Positions 35,620-44,292 of a stretch of DNA of 64,000 nt are shown in pieces (within the stretch, counting starts at the first letter, position 1; the number at the start of each line of letters is the position of its first letter). Where the stretch lies: the NCBI GenBank assembly GCA_002723155.1, contig PBNO01000010.1:62001-126000 (forward strand). The letters run 5' to 3'. The notes beneath the pieces were generated by a model, which saw nothing but the letters and a program-made list of their open reading frames with translations, made no database searches and had not been told where the DNA came from. Both the position numbers and the translations under genes were made by a program. The stretch comes from Ponticaulis sp. (GTDB taxonomy: Bacteria; Pseudomonadota; Alphaproteobacteria; Caulobacterales; Hyphomonadaceae).

Positions 35620-36729
35620 ATGATTACAGGTGCGGATGACTATCCGTTTCACCAGACGCCTGATCCTATGGCGTTTGCGGGAACCGACCGGAATTTCTAC
35701 GACCGTTTCTTTTTCAATGGATATACACCGGATGGCGAGGTGTTCGTTGCCGTCGCGTTTGGCCTTTATCCGCAACTGGATGTGATGGATGGGGCGTTCT
35801 GCGTTCTGAAGGACGGCAAGCAGCACAATGTGCGCGTATCCCGTAAGATGAATGCAGACCGGTCTATGCTTGCGGTTGGGCCGCTCAGCATTGAGATCGT
35901 CAATCCGCTTAAGGAAACGCGCATCCGGCTGACCGATAATGACAGCGGAATTGAGTGCGATCTGATCTGCCATGCGCGCCATGAGCCAATCGAAGAACCG
36001 CGCTTTACACGCCGGATCGGCACGCGCGCCTTCATGGACTATACGCGCTTGACGCAGAATGTGAGCTGGTCAGGCGAGATCAGCATAGGTGGCGAGACTA
36101 TCCGGTTTGATGCGTCCGACGTGTTTGGGACACGCGACCGCAGCTGGGGTGTGCGTCCTGTCGGGAATGCAGATTCCCAGCCGCCCAGAGAAGGTAGCCT
36201 TACCCAGTTTTACTGGCTCTGGACGCCTTGTAACTTCGAAAATGCTGTGGCCTTCTCTCACACGAATGATGACGAGTATGGCCGCCCGTGGAACCGGCGT
36301 GCAGGTACGCAGATCATTGGCGAACCCCTTCGTGAGTATGACGAGGTCGAGTATCGCTATGAGTGGTCACCGAACACACGCCGTATCGCATCATTGATCG
36401 CAGATATGAGTAGTGAAGCGGGGCGCGCCGAGCTTGAGTTCACCCCGTTTAAAACCTTCTACATGACAGGCCTTGGTTACGGGCACCCGCAATGGGGACA
36501 TGGCAAGGATCAGGGCGATGACGCTTTTGCCTATGACGTGATGGAGGCCGAAGCCTGTACGCCGTTCGATCCGTTGTGCCTGCACATTCAGGCGCTCGCA
36601 AAGACAGAGCTTACAATAGACGGCGAAACTCATTCCGGCATTGGCGTTGTCGAGCAGTTCTTTGTCGGTCGGCATGACCGTACGGGCATGCTGGATGGTC
36701 TGGCTGTCTTGCCGGAGGGCGAGCGATGA
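35620..36729 (+). CDS. CrtC/AttH-like lipocalin-fold protein (DUF7064/DUF7065 type)
   Basis: A 369-residue cytoplasmic protein, all-beta by appearance. The pattern 'FDASDVFGTRDRSWGVRPVG' near 160-178 and 'FNGYTPDGEVFVAVAFGLYP' near 32-51 match the family of CrtC-like two-lipocalin proteins seen in actinobacteria and alphaproteobacteria beside phosphotransferase and steroid/terpenoid genes. CrtC is a carotenoid hydratase, but the acidic catalytic residues cannot be assigned here. GGGAGGAA ribosome binding site. The stop overlaps the start of the APH-fold kinase (ATGA), so the two proteins are probably partners. Substrate likely hydrophobic; this is inference. Confidence 0.68.
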   Translation: MITGADDYPFHQTPDPMAFAGTDRNFYDRFFFNGYTPDGEVFVAVAFGLYPQLDVMDGAFCVLKDGKQHNVRVSRKMNADRSMLAVGPLSIEIVNPLKETRIRLTDNDSGIECDLICHARHEPIEEPRFTRRIGTRAFMDYTRLTQNVSWSGEISIGGETIRFDASDVFGTRDRSWGVRPVGNADSQPPREGSLTQFYWLWTPCNFENAVAFSHTNDDEYGRPWNRRAGTQIIGEPLREYDEVEYRYEWSPNTRRIASLIADMSSEAGRAELEFTPFKTFYMTGLGYGHPQWGHGKDQGDDAFAYDVMEAEACTPFDPLCLHIQALAKTELTIDGETHSGIGVVEQFFVGRHDRTGMLDGLAVLPEGER

Positions 36730-37757
36730 GCGGGCCGGATATTGATGCGCGTTGGCTCTCCAGCTGCCTTGGACAGGGGCGCAATGATTTGCGCGGCGTG
36801 AGCTGGTCACCGGTGGGAACGGGGCAGGTGGCCGCCAGCTATCGCGGTGAACTCGACTGGGCGAAGGGTGACGCGCCGGAGACGATCGTCGTCAAATGCC
36901 CGAGCGAGAACGAGCAGAGCCGCGCCACAGGGTTTCACTATGGCCTCTATGAAAAGGAGGTCGCCTGGTATCGCGAGCTTCGTCAGCAATCAGAAATAAA
37001 CTGCCCTAAATGTTACGGAACGCATTTCGATCAGGAAAAATCAGAATTCTTTCTGGTTCTGGAGGACTGCTCACCGGCACGTCAGGGAGATCAGCTGGCC
37101 GGCGCGAGCGTTGATGAGGTGCGTGCCGGTGTGATCGAGCTGGCATGCCTGCATTCCGCATTTTTCGATGATGACAGTATCAATCAGAACCCTGCCACCG
37201 CGTTGACGCCTGAAGACATTCAATTGCGGTCCGGTCTTTTCCTACAGTTCTGGACGCCTTTTCGCGAACGTTATGCGACGCGGCTTGATGGTGCGCTTCT
37301 GGAAATGGGGGACCGTCTTGTTGCCCGCTACGACCAGTTCGATACGCGCCCGCTCAAACATTTCAGCCTGGTGCATGGTGACTTCCGTCTGGATAACCTT
37401 CTCTTCCGCGATGGTGCGCGCCCGTTTGTTCTGGATTGGCAGACCCTCGTTGCAGGCTGTCCGATGAAGGACGTTGCCTATTTCATTGGGACGAGCTTTG
37501 CCTCACCTGATGATCGGCGCGCCCATGAGGATGATCTCTTGCAGACCTATTTTGCAAAGCTGCGTGAACTTGGCGTTGTAGCCGACGAAGACGCGCTGAT
37601 CAGGGATTACCGGATTGAAGCGCTGACAGGTCTTACAATGGCGGTGGTGTCCAGCATGCTGGTTGAACGTACCGAGCGCGGCGATGAGATGTTCGCTCTC
37701 ATGGCCGAGCGCCCGGGCTATCAGGCGCTTGAGCTCGATAGCGTGTCCCTGTTTTAG
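36726..37757 (+). CDS. APH-fold small-molecule kinase (choline/ecdysteroid-kinase-like)
   Basis: A 343-residue phosphotransferase of the aminoglycoside-phosphotransferase fold. The catalytic loop is 'SLVHGDFRLDNLLF' (about residues 215-230) and the metal site 'FVLDWQTL' follows. The N-lobe has 'TIVVKCPSEN' with the ATP-binding Lys. Family members of this kind phosphorylate alcohols of small lipophilic molecules; nothing suggests drug resistance. It overlaps the CrtC-like gene by four bases and converges with an epoxide-hydrolase-like gene 17 bases away. Confidence 0.82.
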   Translation: MSGPDIDARWLSSCLGQGRNDLRGVSWSPVGTGQVAASYRGELDWAKGDAPETIVVKCPSENEQSRATGFHYGLYEKEVAWYRELRQQSEINCPKCYGTHFDQEKSEFFLVLEDCSPARQGDQLAGASVDEVRAGVIELACLHSAFFDDDSINQNPATALTPEDIQLRSGLFLQFWTPFRERYATRLDGALLEMGDRLVARYDQFDTRPLKHFSLVHGDFRLDNLLFRDGARPFVLDWQTLVAGCPMKDVAYFIGTSFASPDDRRAHEDDLLQTYFAKLRELGVVADEDALIRDYRIEALTGLTMAVVSSMLVERTERGDEMFALMAERPGYQALELDSVSLF

Positions 37758-37774
37758 GATGCAAGGCGGGGCGC

Positions 37775-38662
37775 TTAGGTTCCTTTGAAGAAGTATGCCA
37801 GATGTTCGCTGACCTCCTCCGGCTTTTCCAGTTGCAGGAAGTGCCCCGCTCCCTGAACCTCGATATGGGTAATACCCTTTGGGAAGTCGTCCGGTCTGAT
37901 GGCAGAACGAAACGCATCAGCCAGAATGCAGCCATCGCTTGCGCCATTCATGGCTACGGTCGGAACACTGATTGGTGCGGCGACCAGATGCGCTGTCTTC
38001 GGCTCAGGGGCGCCGCTCATAGCGCGATAATATGATAAAGCGGCTTCCAGCACTTTCGGCCTGGAGAACGTCTCTTTCATGATCGAAAGGTCTGTCGCGG
38101 GTATATCCCATTCGGGTGACCATGTGCGCCAGAGGTCTTCCAGATATGCAAAGTCATCTCGGCGGATTTCATCTTCAGCGATTCCAACCTGCTGAAAGAA
38201 GCGCATGTAGGCAGAGGCGTCGCGCTGGGCTTCATTGGTCATGATGGCCTCAACCAAACGCGCGGACGGTGGTACTGCAAGCAGGCTCAGAGACTTTATC
38301 TTGTCGGGTGCCATTCTGGTGGCCGCGTAGGCAAGCGTCGATCCCCAGTCATGCCCTACAATGTGAACCGGATCGGAGCCGAGCAAGTTAATCGCTGCGA
38401 CGACATCTGCGGCCGTTTCTGCCAGCTGATAATCTGAAATCTCGATTTGCGATGACGGTTGGGAGGAGGGCTCATACCCGCGCAGGGTCAGCGCAACAGC
38501 ACGAAATCCGGAGGCTGCCAGATGAGGCATGACCTTCGCCCAGCTCGCTGGTGTATCGGGAAAGCCGTGTAGCAGGAGCGCTGTCGGGCCTTCACCCATT
38601 TCCCAGCAGGAAAATGTCAGGTCACGCATTTCAAGCTGCCGGTGGAGTGCGCCGTCAATCAT
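37775..38662 (-). CDS. alpha/beta hydrolase, epoxide-hydrolase-like
   Basis: A 295-residue hydrolase. The nucleophile motif is 'VGHDWGS' with Asp105, as in epoxide hydrolases and haloalkane dehalogenases; the oxyanion motif is 'LLHGFPDTP' near 31. The late His is in 'GAGHFLQLEKPEEV'. The absence of the Trp that binds halide next to the nucleophile in a dehalogenase cannot be settled: the residue after Asp is Trp here, as in both groups. Near the lipocalin and kinase genes, it may act on the same hydrophobic substrate; this is inference. Start at 38662 has no strong ribosome binding site. Confidence 0.85.
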   Translation of the reverse strand: MIDGALHRQLEMRDLTFSCWEMGEGPTALLLHGFPDTPASWAKVMPHLAASGFRAVALTLRGYEPSSQPSSQIEISDYQLAETAADVVAAINLLGSDPVHIVGHDWGSTLAYAATRMAPDKIKSLSLLAVPPSARLVEAIMTNEAQRDASAYMRFFQQVGIAEDEIRRDDFAYLEDLWRTWSPEWDIPATDLSIMKETFSRPKVLEAALSYYRAMSGAPEPKTAHLVAAPISVPTVAMNGASDGCILADAFRSAIRPDDFPKGITHIEVQGAGHFLQLEKPEEVSEHLAYFFKGT

Positions 38663-38847
38663 TCAGATGTCCTTCCCGGGATGTGGGAGCATGAATTGCT
38701 CCGCTGATTATCCGGTAGATGCTAGCGGTCAAATTCGCGGAAGGACAGGCTTGTTTCGGTTAGGGGAACGGGCCGCTGCGCGGCGTGAGGCAGGGCCAAC
38801 ACTATTCATTCCTAAATTCGTGCCACCGGCTGATGGGTGCCAGCTTT

Positions 38848-38889
38848 TGGCTGCAGCCTTGAGCGCGATCCATCGCGCTGGCGCAGCCA
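38848..38889. other. 42-base bulged hairpin of unknown role
   Basis: Outer stem TGGCTGC/GCAGCCA (7 bp), middle GCC/GGC, inner AGCGCGAT/ATCGCGCT (8 bp) with a 2-base turn. There is no T-run on either side, so it is not an evident terminator. It lies between the tRNA-Val terminator and the hydrolase promoter region. Confidence 0.6.
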
Positions 38890-38926
38890 GTGCGGGTGAT
38901 CAAAACGTGGAAACACAATTTTCCCT

Positions 38927-38951
38927 AAAATCGATCCACTGGATCGATTTT
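38927..38951 (-). terminator. terminator of tRNA-Val
   Basis: AAAATCGATCC/GGATCGATTTT, a perfect 11-bp stem with a 3-base loop, 27 bases downstream of the tRNA on the minus strand and followed by TTTT within the stem arm. Works from either strand. Confidence 0.82.
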
Positions 38952-38977
38952 CATTTTCACAGAAAATGCCGGGAAAA

Positions 38978-39052
<75 letters not shown>

Positions 39053-39063
39053 ACTCTGGCGAA

Positions 39064-39087
39064 GCACGGAAAATTACCGTGTTTCGG
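39064..39087 (-). terminator. hairpin between trmH-type gene and tRNA-Val
   Basis: AGCACGG/CCGTGTT arms around AAAATTA, downstream of the RNA methyltransferase gene on the minus strand. No T-run follows, so it is only a possible terminator and may instead lie in the tRNA promoter region. Confidence 0.35.
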
Positions 39088-39150
39088 GAAGCGGTCATAA
39101 ATCACAAAGCTTATGCGCTCGTCAATTCCAAACTGCGTGGAAAATGCAGG

Positions 39151-39963
39151 CTAAGGCGCAGTTTTTGAAAGCCGCTGTGAGAGCACGATCGCAAGGCTGG
39201 TCGCGACATTGAGGCTATCGACCTCGTTGGACATGGGAATGCGGATGGCCTCGCCGCGCGCGATCAGCTCGTCCGGCAGGCCGGGTCCCTCCGGCCCGAG
39301 TATAATGGCAAGCTTTTCGGGCTGTTCGACCTCATAGAGTGAGGTCGCTGTCCTGCCCGGTGTCAGGGGCCAGAGCGTATAGCCGGACGCTTCCAAAACA
39401 TTGAAAATTTCGTCGGCCGCCGCGCCATGATGAAAGGGGAGCCAGAGCGCGGTTCCGGCTGATACACGGATGGATTTCCGGTAGAGTGGATCGCAGCTCG
39501 TCTCGTCCAGAATGATCGCGTCACCACCGAGCGCAGCGCTATTGCGAAACAGCGCGCCAGCATTGTCGTGATTTGAAAGGCCGATGGCGACGACGAGCGT
39601 GCTGTGGCCATCAGTTTTCAGCCAGTCTGAAAGCGGTGCGGCGTCATCCTTGCGTCCGCAGGCAAGAATGCCGCGATGGATCGGGAAGCCGACAATCTGG
39701 TCCATGACGGGCTGGTCTGCCGTGTAGACCGGAACATCATCCGCTAGATTCTCAAGAAGGGGCGCGAGGACAGGCAGGCGCCCGGTTTCCAGAAATATGC
39801 TGTCAGGTTTGAAACGTGACCGGCTCAGAAACACATCCAGTGTAACCTTGCCTTCAACGATAAATTTGCCATCGCGCCCTGTGAGGTCGCGCTCGCGCAC
39901 GGATGTATAGTCCGCTATGCGTGGGTCCTCCGGACTTGTAATTCTGACAGGCGCTAAACTCAT
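39151..39963 (-). CDS. SpoU/TrmH-family RNA 2'-O-methyltransferase
   Basis: A 270-residue SPOUT-class methyltransferase. The three family motifs are present: 'NHDNAGALFRNSAALGG' near 130, 'LAIILGPEGPGLPDEL' near 217, and 'IPMSNEVDSLNVATSLAIVL' near 240, which form the trefoil knot that binds S-adenosylmethionine. The N-terminal 100 residues resemble the substrate-binding domain of rRNA/tRNA members. Whether the target is rRNA (RlmB-like) or tRNA (TrmH-like) is not decided by sequence. It lies directly upstream of tRNA-Val. Confidence 0.9.
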   Translation of the reverse strand: MSLAPVRITSPEDPRIADYTSVRERDLTGRDGKFIVEGKVTLDVFLSRSRFKPDSIFLETGRLPVLAPLLENLADDVPVYTADQPVMDQIVGFPIHRGILACGRKDDAAPLSDWLKTDGHSTLVVAIGLSNHDNAGALFRNSAALGGDAIILDETSCDPLYRKSIRVSAGTALWLPFHHGAAADEIFNVLEASGYTLWPLTPGRTATSLYEVEQPEKLAIILGPEGPGLPDELIARGEAIRIPMSNEVDSLNVATSLAIVLSQRLSKTAP

Positions 39964-40009
39964 GAGAGGCTTATGCGCCGCGTCAGACTATAGGGCAATA
40001 TTCGTCGGA

Positions 40010-40345
40010 TTATGAGATGGCTGCGCCACCTGCAATGTCGCGAATGACCAGCTCGACGAGGCCGCTATCAGGGCGCACCAGATAGGCATCATCATCGATA
40101 AGAACCCATTCCTGACCGCGCGGGGCTGACGGCAAACCATAGGCGTAATAATCCTGCCAGTCGCGCACGCCAAACTCTACAGGGATGACGTCGCCGCGGT
40201 CGTAAGTCATGCTGACTTCAGGGGCTTGTGGAGCGAAATAATCAGCCGGTTCCGGCTGGACTGATGTTGCCGGGTCTTCGGCAAAAGCCATCGGGGAAAG
40301 TGTAAGAAGGGCCATTGCCAGGCCAAGGTTCATGAGGGGGCGCAT
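40010..40345 (-). CDS. RcnB-like exported small protein
   Basis: A 111-residue periplasmic protein: signal peptide ending MAFA, then an RcnB-type domain ('RGDVIPVEFGVRDWQDYYAYGL', shortened: VIPVEFGVRDWQDYYAYGL; 'RGQEWVLIDDDAYLV'). In E. coli RcnB modulates Ni/Co efflux, but most alphaproteobacterial members have no metal gene beside them, and none is here. GGAG ribosome binding site eight bases upstream. A second RcnB-like gene is at 54313-54684. Confidence 0.75.
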   Translation of the reverse strand: MRPLMNLGLAMALLTLSPMAFAEDPATSVQPEPADYFAPQAPEVSMTYDRGDVIPVEFGVRDWQDYYAYGLPSAPRGQEWVLIDDDAYLVRPDSGLVELVIRDIAGGAAIS

Positions 40346-40420
40346 GTGAATATCTCCGTTGCTTAATCAACGGAGGAACCCGCAAACGGTTCCGCATTTT
40401 CTGGTTGTTGTGCCTGGCGC

Positions 40421-40615
40421 TTATTCGCTGACGGGCTGGTCGGCAATGCCGCTCAGATAGCTATCGTCATCAATACGGGGATCGGCCTGCGAAAGAATAA
40501 GGTTCGGGCATTTGTCCGATCCGGCCTTTTCAATGGCTTCGCGGCTTATTTTGGCCACCCCGGCATCTGAACCAAATTGCAGATGCCGTGAGTCGCGAAT
40601 GTTTGACTGTGTCAT
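40421..40615 (-). CDS. small hypothetical protein downstream of rpoH
   Basis: A 64-residue soluble acidic protein with one Cys, no signal peptide and no recognised family. Its ribosome binding site GGGAGAGAA lies three bases before the ATG and is fully paired with an upstream segment in a 9-bp stem (see 40619-40665). It is 71 bases after rpoH on the same strand, without a clear terminator between them, so co-transcription with the heat-shock sigma factor is likely. Confidence 0.62.
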   Translation of the reverse strand: MTQSNIRDSRHLQFGSDAGVAKISREAIEKAGSDKCPNLILSQADPRIDDDSYLSGIADQPVSE

Positions 40616-40618
40616 GTG

Positions 40619-40665
40619 TTCTCTCCCGGAGAATGCGTGTTGTCCCCACGCCTATAGGGAGAGAA
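40619..40665 (-). promoter_or_regulatory. hairpin that sequesters a ribosome binding site
   Basis: On the minus strand TTCTCTCCC (40665-40657) pairs with GGGAGAGAA (40627-40619), and an inner stem GCGTG/CACGC (40651-40647 with 40639-40635) closes it. The right arm is the ribosome binding site of the 64-residue ORF starting at 40615. This could be a thermosensor or a translational switch; only the pairing is seen. Confidence 0.55.
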
Positions 40666-40686
40666 TGGAGCGAAATTCTAAAAAAA

Positions 40687-41577
40687 CTATGGCTTAAGCG
40701 GGAGGCCTTCTTCTTTTGCCGCCCGAACCATAGCTTTTTGCAGTTTTTCAAACGCGCGCACTTCAATCTGACGGATACGTTCGCGGGAGACATTGTAGAC
40801 CTTGGAGAGGTCTTCCAGTGTCACCGGTTCGTCTTTCAAACGGCGCTCCGTGATGATGTGCTTTTCACGATCATTCAGATCTTCCATCGCGCGTTCCAGA
40901 AGCGTCATGCGCGCATCGAATTCCTGACGGTCCGCAAACTCACGGGCCTGACCCGGATTAGCTTCATCTTCCAGCCAGTCCTGCCACTCGCCATCGCCTT
41001 CCGTACCGCCGATTGGCGCGTTGAGAGAGGCATCAGACGCAGACATGCGCCCATTCATGGAAATGACTTCGTCTTCGGAGACGTTGAGGCGGGTCGCGAT
41101 TTCTGTGACCTGTTCCGGACGCAGATCGCCGCTTTCAATCGCGTTGATCTCGCCTTTAATGCGGCGCAGGTTGAAGAAGAGCTTTTTCTGAGCGGCAGTC
41201 GTGCCGAGTTTTACCAGAGACCAGCTACGCAGAATATATTCCTGAATAGAGGCGCGAATCCACCACATCGCGTAAGTCGCGAGGCGGAAGCCTTTATCCG
41301 GATCGAATTTTTTGACGGCCTGCATCAGGCCCACATTGCCTTCTGACACCACTTCAGCCATCGGCAGGCCGTAGCCGCGATAGCCCATCGCGATCTTGGC
41401 GACGAGGCGGAGGTGAGAGGTCACCATTTTTTCTGCAGCTTCAGAGTCTTCGTGTTCCTGCCAGCTTTTCGCCAGCATGAATTCTTCCTCTTTGGAAAGC
41501 ATTGGAAATTTGCGGATTTCGGTCAGATACCGAGAAAGGCCCTGTTCAGGTGACAGAGCGACTGATGTCCCAGCCAT
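40687..41577 (-). CDS. rpoH: RNA polymerase heat-shock sigma factor RpoH (sigma-32)
   Basis: A 296-residue group-3-like sigma-70 factor. The start at 41577 (MAGTSVALSPEQGLSRYL) follows GGGAGGT at seven bases; an in-frame ATG at 41592 is less likely. Region 2 has 'FRLATYAMWWIRASIQEYILRSWSLVKLGT', and the RpoH box 'QKKLFFNLRR' that marks this subfamily follows. Region 4 includes 'LEDLSKVYNVSRERIRQIEVRAFEKLQKAM'. Directs transcription of chaperones and proteases after heat or envelope stress. A 19-base palindrome lies upstream. Followed by a small ORF with a masked ribosome binding site. Confidence 0.96.
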   Translation of the reverse strand: MAGTSVALSPEQGLSRYLTEIRKFPMLSKEEEFMLAKSWQEHEDSEAAEKMVTSHLRLVAKIAMGYRGYGLPMAEVVSEGNVGLMQAVKKFDPDKGFRLATYAMWWIRASIQEYILRSWSLVKLGTTAAQKKLFFNLRRIKGEINAIESGDLRPEQVTEIATRLNVSEDEVISMNGRMSASDASLNAPIGGTEGDGEWQDWLEDEANPGQAREFADRQEFDARMTLLERAMEDLNDREKHIITERRLKDEPVTLEDLSKVYNVSRERIRQIEVRAFEKLQKAMVRAAKEEGLPLKP

Positions 41578-41703
41578 GTATATACCTCCCATGAAAGACT
41601 CGCCTACTCACTAAGTGACGTTTGCGAACGTTCCAGGTTTCAAAAAAATCGCCCATCTGAGATGCAGCAATCAACCATGCATGCCCCGTCAGCATCGGCA
41701 GCA

Positions 41704-41722
41704 TACCTACGCTATGTAGGTA
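41704..41722. promoter_or_regulatory. 19-base palindrome between rpoH and the chemoreceptor-like gene
   Basis: TACCTAC-GCTAT-GTAGGTA is a perfect 7-bp inverted repeat of operator type, 127 bases before rpoH and 160 before the receptor gene. It may be an operator of either gene. No regulator can be named. Confidence 0.4.
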
Positions 41723-41881
41723 CAATCCTAATCGATTGAACCCGTTCTTGCCAAAAAAGAAACGCAAAATTTGGTAACGTTAGGCTGATGTGTTCGTGAG
41801 CTTTCTCTCCCTTCAGTAGAATAAAGTTAACCAGAGTGCGGTATATGTTAGCGATATTCACAACCTTCGCGGGAGACGCAG

Positions 41882-44233
41882 GTGCTGCAACGAACATTAT
41901 CATCCCTTCCTATTAAATGGAAAATGGGTCTGGCGGTCGCATTACCGATCCTGGGCCTCACATTTTTTGCGCTTATTTTTTGTTATAGTCAGTGGAAAAC
42001 CGTCGAAAGCATGCGCCATACTGTGCAGCTGACCGGCTTCTCCCGGTCTGTCAGTGAACTCGTGCATGAATTGCAGGTCGAGCGCGGGCGTACGGCGGCT
42101 TTTATCGGCTCGGGTAAATCTGCGCAGGCAGGTTCGCAGCTGGAAACGCAGTCGCGCCGCGCTGATCAGTTTCGATCTAACTTTATCTCGGCTGCAGATG
42201 ATTTTGCCGGACAGCTGACGACTGATTTGCAGCGCGAGCACGTGCAGCATGCTCGCTCCTCTCTACAGGCTCTGGATGCGCATCGCGAACGCGTGCGCCG
42301 TGAAAACCTGCCTGTGCCGCAGGCTGTCGGTCCATACACAGAGGTCATCAACCGTCTGATTACGCTGATCGCGGATGAGGCAACGCTAGTGGGCGATGCT
42401 GATCTGGCGGGCGCGTTGCAGGGGCTTCTTCAGCTCACCTATGCGAAAGAAGCGGCTGGTCTCGAGCGTGCACGCGGCAGCGCGGTGCTCGCCTCCGGGG
42501 CGATCAATGATACAGCGCATGAGGCGCTGATCGCGCTGAACAGCCAGCAACAGCAAATGCTCTCCAATTATCGCTCTGCCATGAGTGACGACTGGACTTC
42601 AGTGCTGGACCGTTTGGAAGAAAGCGCGACCAGTCAGCGAATTTCCGATATTCGCGAGAACCTGCATCGCGCGGGTTATGATGGCCAGCTGCCGGATGTC
42701 ACGAGCAATGAATGGTTTGATCTGACGACGAGCCGCATCGAGCAGATGATGGATATCACAGATGCGGTATCCGAACATATTCTGGCTGTGGCGACAGAAA
42801 AGCAGAACAATCTGACCATGGTGGTCTGGGCCGTTGTTGCAGGTTCTGTGCTACTCACTCTGCTGACGATTGTGGTGTCTTATGTTCTGGTGTCCAGCAT
42901 CGTGAAGCCGATGGCGAGCATCACAAATTCTCTGGACGAACTATCTAAAGGCGCAACGGATCTGAAAATTGCGGGTACAGACCGCGGCGATGAGATTGGC
43001 GTTCTGGCGCGTGCAGCCCGCCAGTTCATGGAAATGTCCCGCCAGCGCGAAGCGCTTATGAGGCAGAATTCCGAGAACGAACAGAAAGCGCTGGTTGAGC
43101 GCCGTCAGGTGCTGGACCGTATGGCGCATGAAGTGAAAGAAGCGACGCACGCGACGGTATCCAAAATCGTTGTGACGGCTGAAGATCTTGCGTCAAATGC
43201 CGATAGCATGCGTACACGCCTGTCCGATGCGTCTTCGAATGCAAGCAAGGCCAATCAGGCGACTTCAGAGTCTCTGGACGGTACGCAGCGGGCTTCTGAT
43301 CTGGCTGACGAACTCAATGCGGCTATCGCAGAAGTGGCTGAAAGCATTATGCGCGGCGATAAAATGGCGCGTGATACTGTCCAGCTGGCTGTCGACTCCC
43401 GCCAGACAGTCGAAGAACTGGATGAGGCAACCCAGCAGATTGGCGACTTTGTTCGCGTGATCACAGAGCTTGCCGAGCAGACAAATCTGCTTGCCCTCAA
43501 CGCCACGATTGAGTCCGCACGTGCAGGTGAACACGGCAAAGGCTTTGCTGTCGTGGCGTCCGAGATCAAACAGCTGGCTTCGCAGACCAATACATCTGCG
43601 ACGCAAATCACTGAGCGTGTGGGGCAGATTCAGTCGCGCACCCGTACGGCTGTTGATGCGATCAACCGTATCTCGTCTTCCATCGAACAGCTGGGCGGTG
43701 TGACGTCGTCTGTCGCTGCGGCGGTTGAAGAACAGCGTGCTTCGACGGACTCCTTTACCGGCTTCCTGAATAGTAATCGTGCGGCGATTGAAGATGTGGC
43801 GCGTCAGGTTGCTGACCTCACGCGTATCACGCAGGAAACTGCCGATAGCGCGACGACTATGGCGCGCCAGGTCGATGACATGACGTCAGCATCACGGTCG
43901 GCGAATGAGGAGATTCCGGAAATCGTCCAGCGGGCGGTTGCGGCGGCGGATAATCGTGGCGCGCCGCGTACTAAGACGGATCAGGCGGTCACGGTGACTC
44001 AGAACAATGCGTCGCGTCAGGCAGTGTTGAAGGATGTGTCTACCAGTGGTGCGCGCCTAGATCAGCCGAGCCGTGGCCGATTCAATGTGACGCTTCCTGA
44101 TCATATGGGTACGGTCAATGCGCAGACAGCATGGTCCAGCGACACGGAGTCCGGTGTGAAGTTTGATGAAAACCTCTCCGGAAATCTGATGGAACGCCTG
44201 ATCGCAATGGCTAAGAAAGACAGCGCTGCATGA
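41882..44233 (+). CDS. NIT-HAMP-MCP receptor with C-terminal PilZ domain
   Basis: A 783-residue membrane receptor. Segments: membrane helix about 15-36; periplasmic NIT-type sensor (about 50-310), with the typical '[18 protein letters not shown]' helix and '[13 protein letters not shown]'; second membrane helix about 315-340; HAMP ('[20 protein letters not shown]'); methyl-accepting signalling hairpin with '[20 protein letters not shown]'. The last 85 residues look like PilZ ('[11 protein letters not shown]', 'GVKF'), though the leading RxxxR is eroded. NIT domains sense nitrate or nitrite in characterised cases. MCP-PilZ fusions link chemosensing to c-di-GMP. The start is a GTG after GGGAGACGCAG. 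No che genes adjoin. Signal sensed remains unproven. Confidence 0.85.
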   Translation: MLQRTLSSLPIKWKMGLAVALPILGLTFFALIFCYSQWKTVESMRHTVQLTGFSRSVSELVHELQVERGRTAAFIGSGKSAQAGSQLETQSRRADQFRSNFISAADDFAGQLTTDLQREHVQHARSSLQALDAHRERVRRENLPVPQAVGPYTEVINRLITLIADEATLVGDADLAGALQGLLQLTYAKEAAGLERARGSAVLASGAINDTAHEALIALNSQQQQMLSNYRSAMSDDWTSVLDRLEESATSQRISDIRENLHRAGYDGQLPDVTSNEWFDLTTSRIEQMMDITDAVSEHILAVATEKQNNLTMVVWAVVAGSVLLTLLTIVVSYVLVSSIVKPMASITNSLDELSKGATDLKIAGTDRGDEIGVLARAARQFMEMSRQREALMRQNSENEQKALVERRQVLDRMAHEVKEATHATVSKIVVTAEDLASNADSMRTRLSDASSNASKANQATSESLDGTQRASDLADELNAAIAEVAESIMRGDKMARDTVQLAVDSRQTVEELDEATQQIGDFVRVITELAEQTNLLALNATIESARAGEHGKGFAVVASEIKQLASQTNTSATQITERVGQIQSRTRTAVDAINRISSSIEQLGGVTSSVAAAVEEQRASTDSFTGFLNSNRAAIEDVARQVADLTRITQETADSATTMARQVDDMTSASRSANEEIPEIVQRAVAAADNRGAPRTKTDQAVTVTQNNASRQAVLKDVSTSGARLDQPSRGRFNVTLPDHMGTVNAQTAWSSDTESGVKFDENLSGNLMERLIAMAKKDSAA

Positions 44234-44258
44234 TCAGATGCATCGCGCAGGAAAATGA

Positions 44259-44286
44259 AAAACGGGGCCATCTGGCCCCGTTTTTT
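44259..44286. terminator. bidirectional terminator between receptor and SodC-like genes
   Basis: AAAACGGGGCC/GGCCCCGTTTT, 11-bp stem with ATCT loop and T-tracts on both strands, between two convergent genes. Confidence 0.93.
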
Positions 44287-44292
44287 GTTTGC

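Larger units (their letters stand above)
38663..38977. other. 315-base gap between the hydrolase gene and tRNA-Val
   Basis: No supported ORF. It holds a large bulged hairpin at 38848-38889 and the tRNA terminator at 38927-38951. The rest, including the promoter of the hydrolase gene near 38700, shows no further recognisable element. Confidence 0.5.

Noticed and set aside
36726..37757. Aminoglycoside resistance gene
   Set aside because: The APH fold is shared by many metabolic kinases; the partner gene and sequence details point to a small-molecule kinase.
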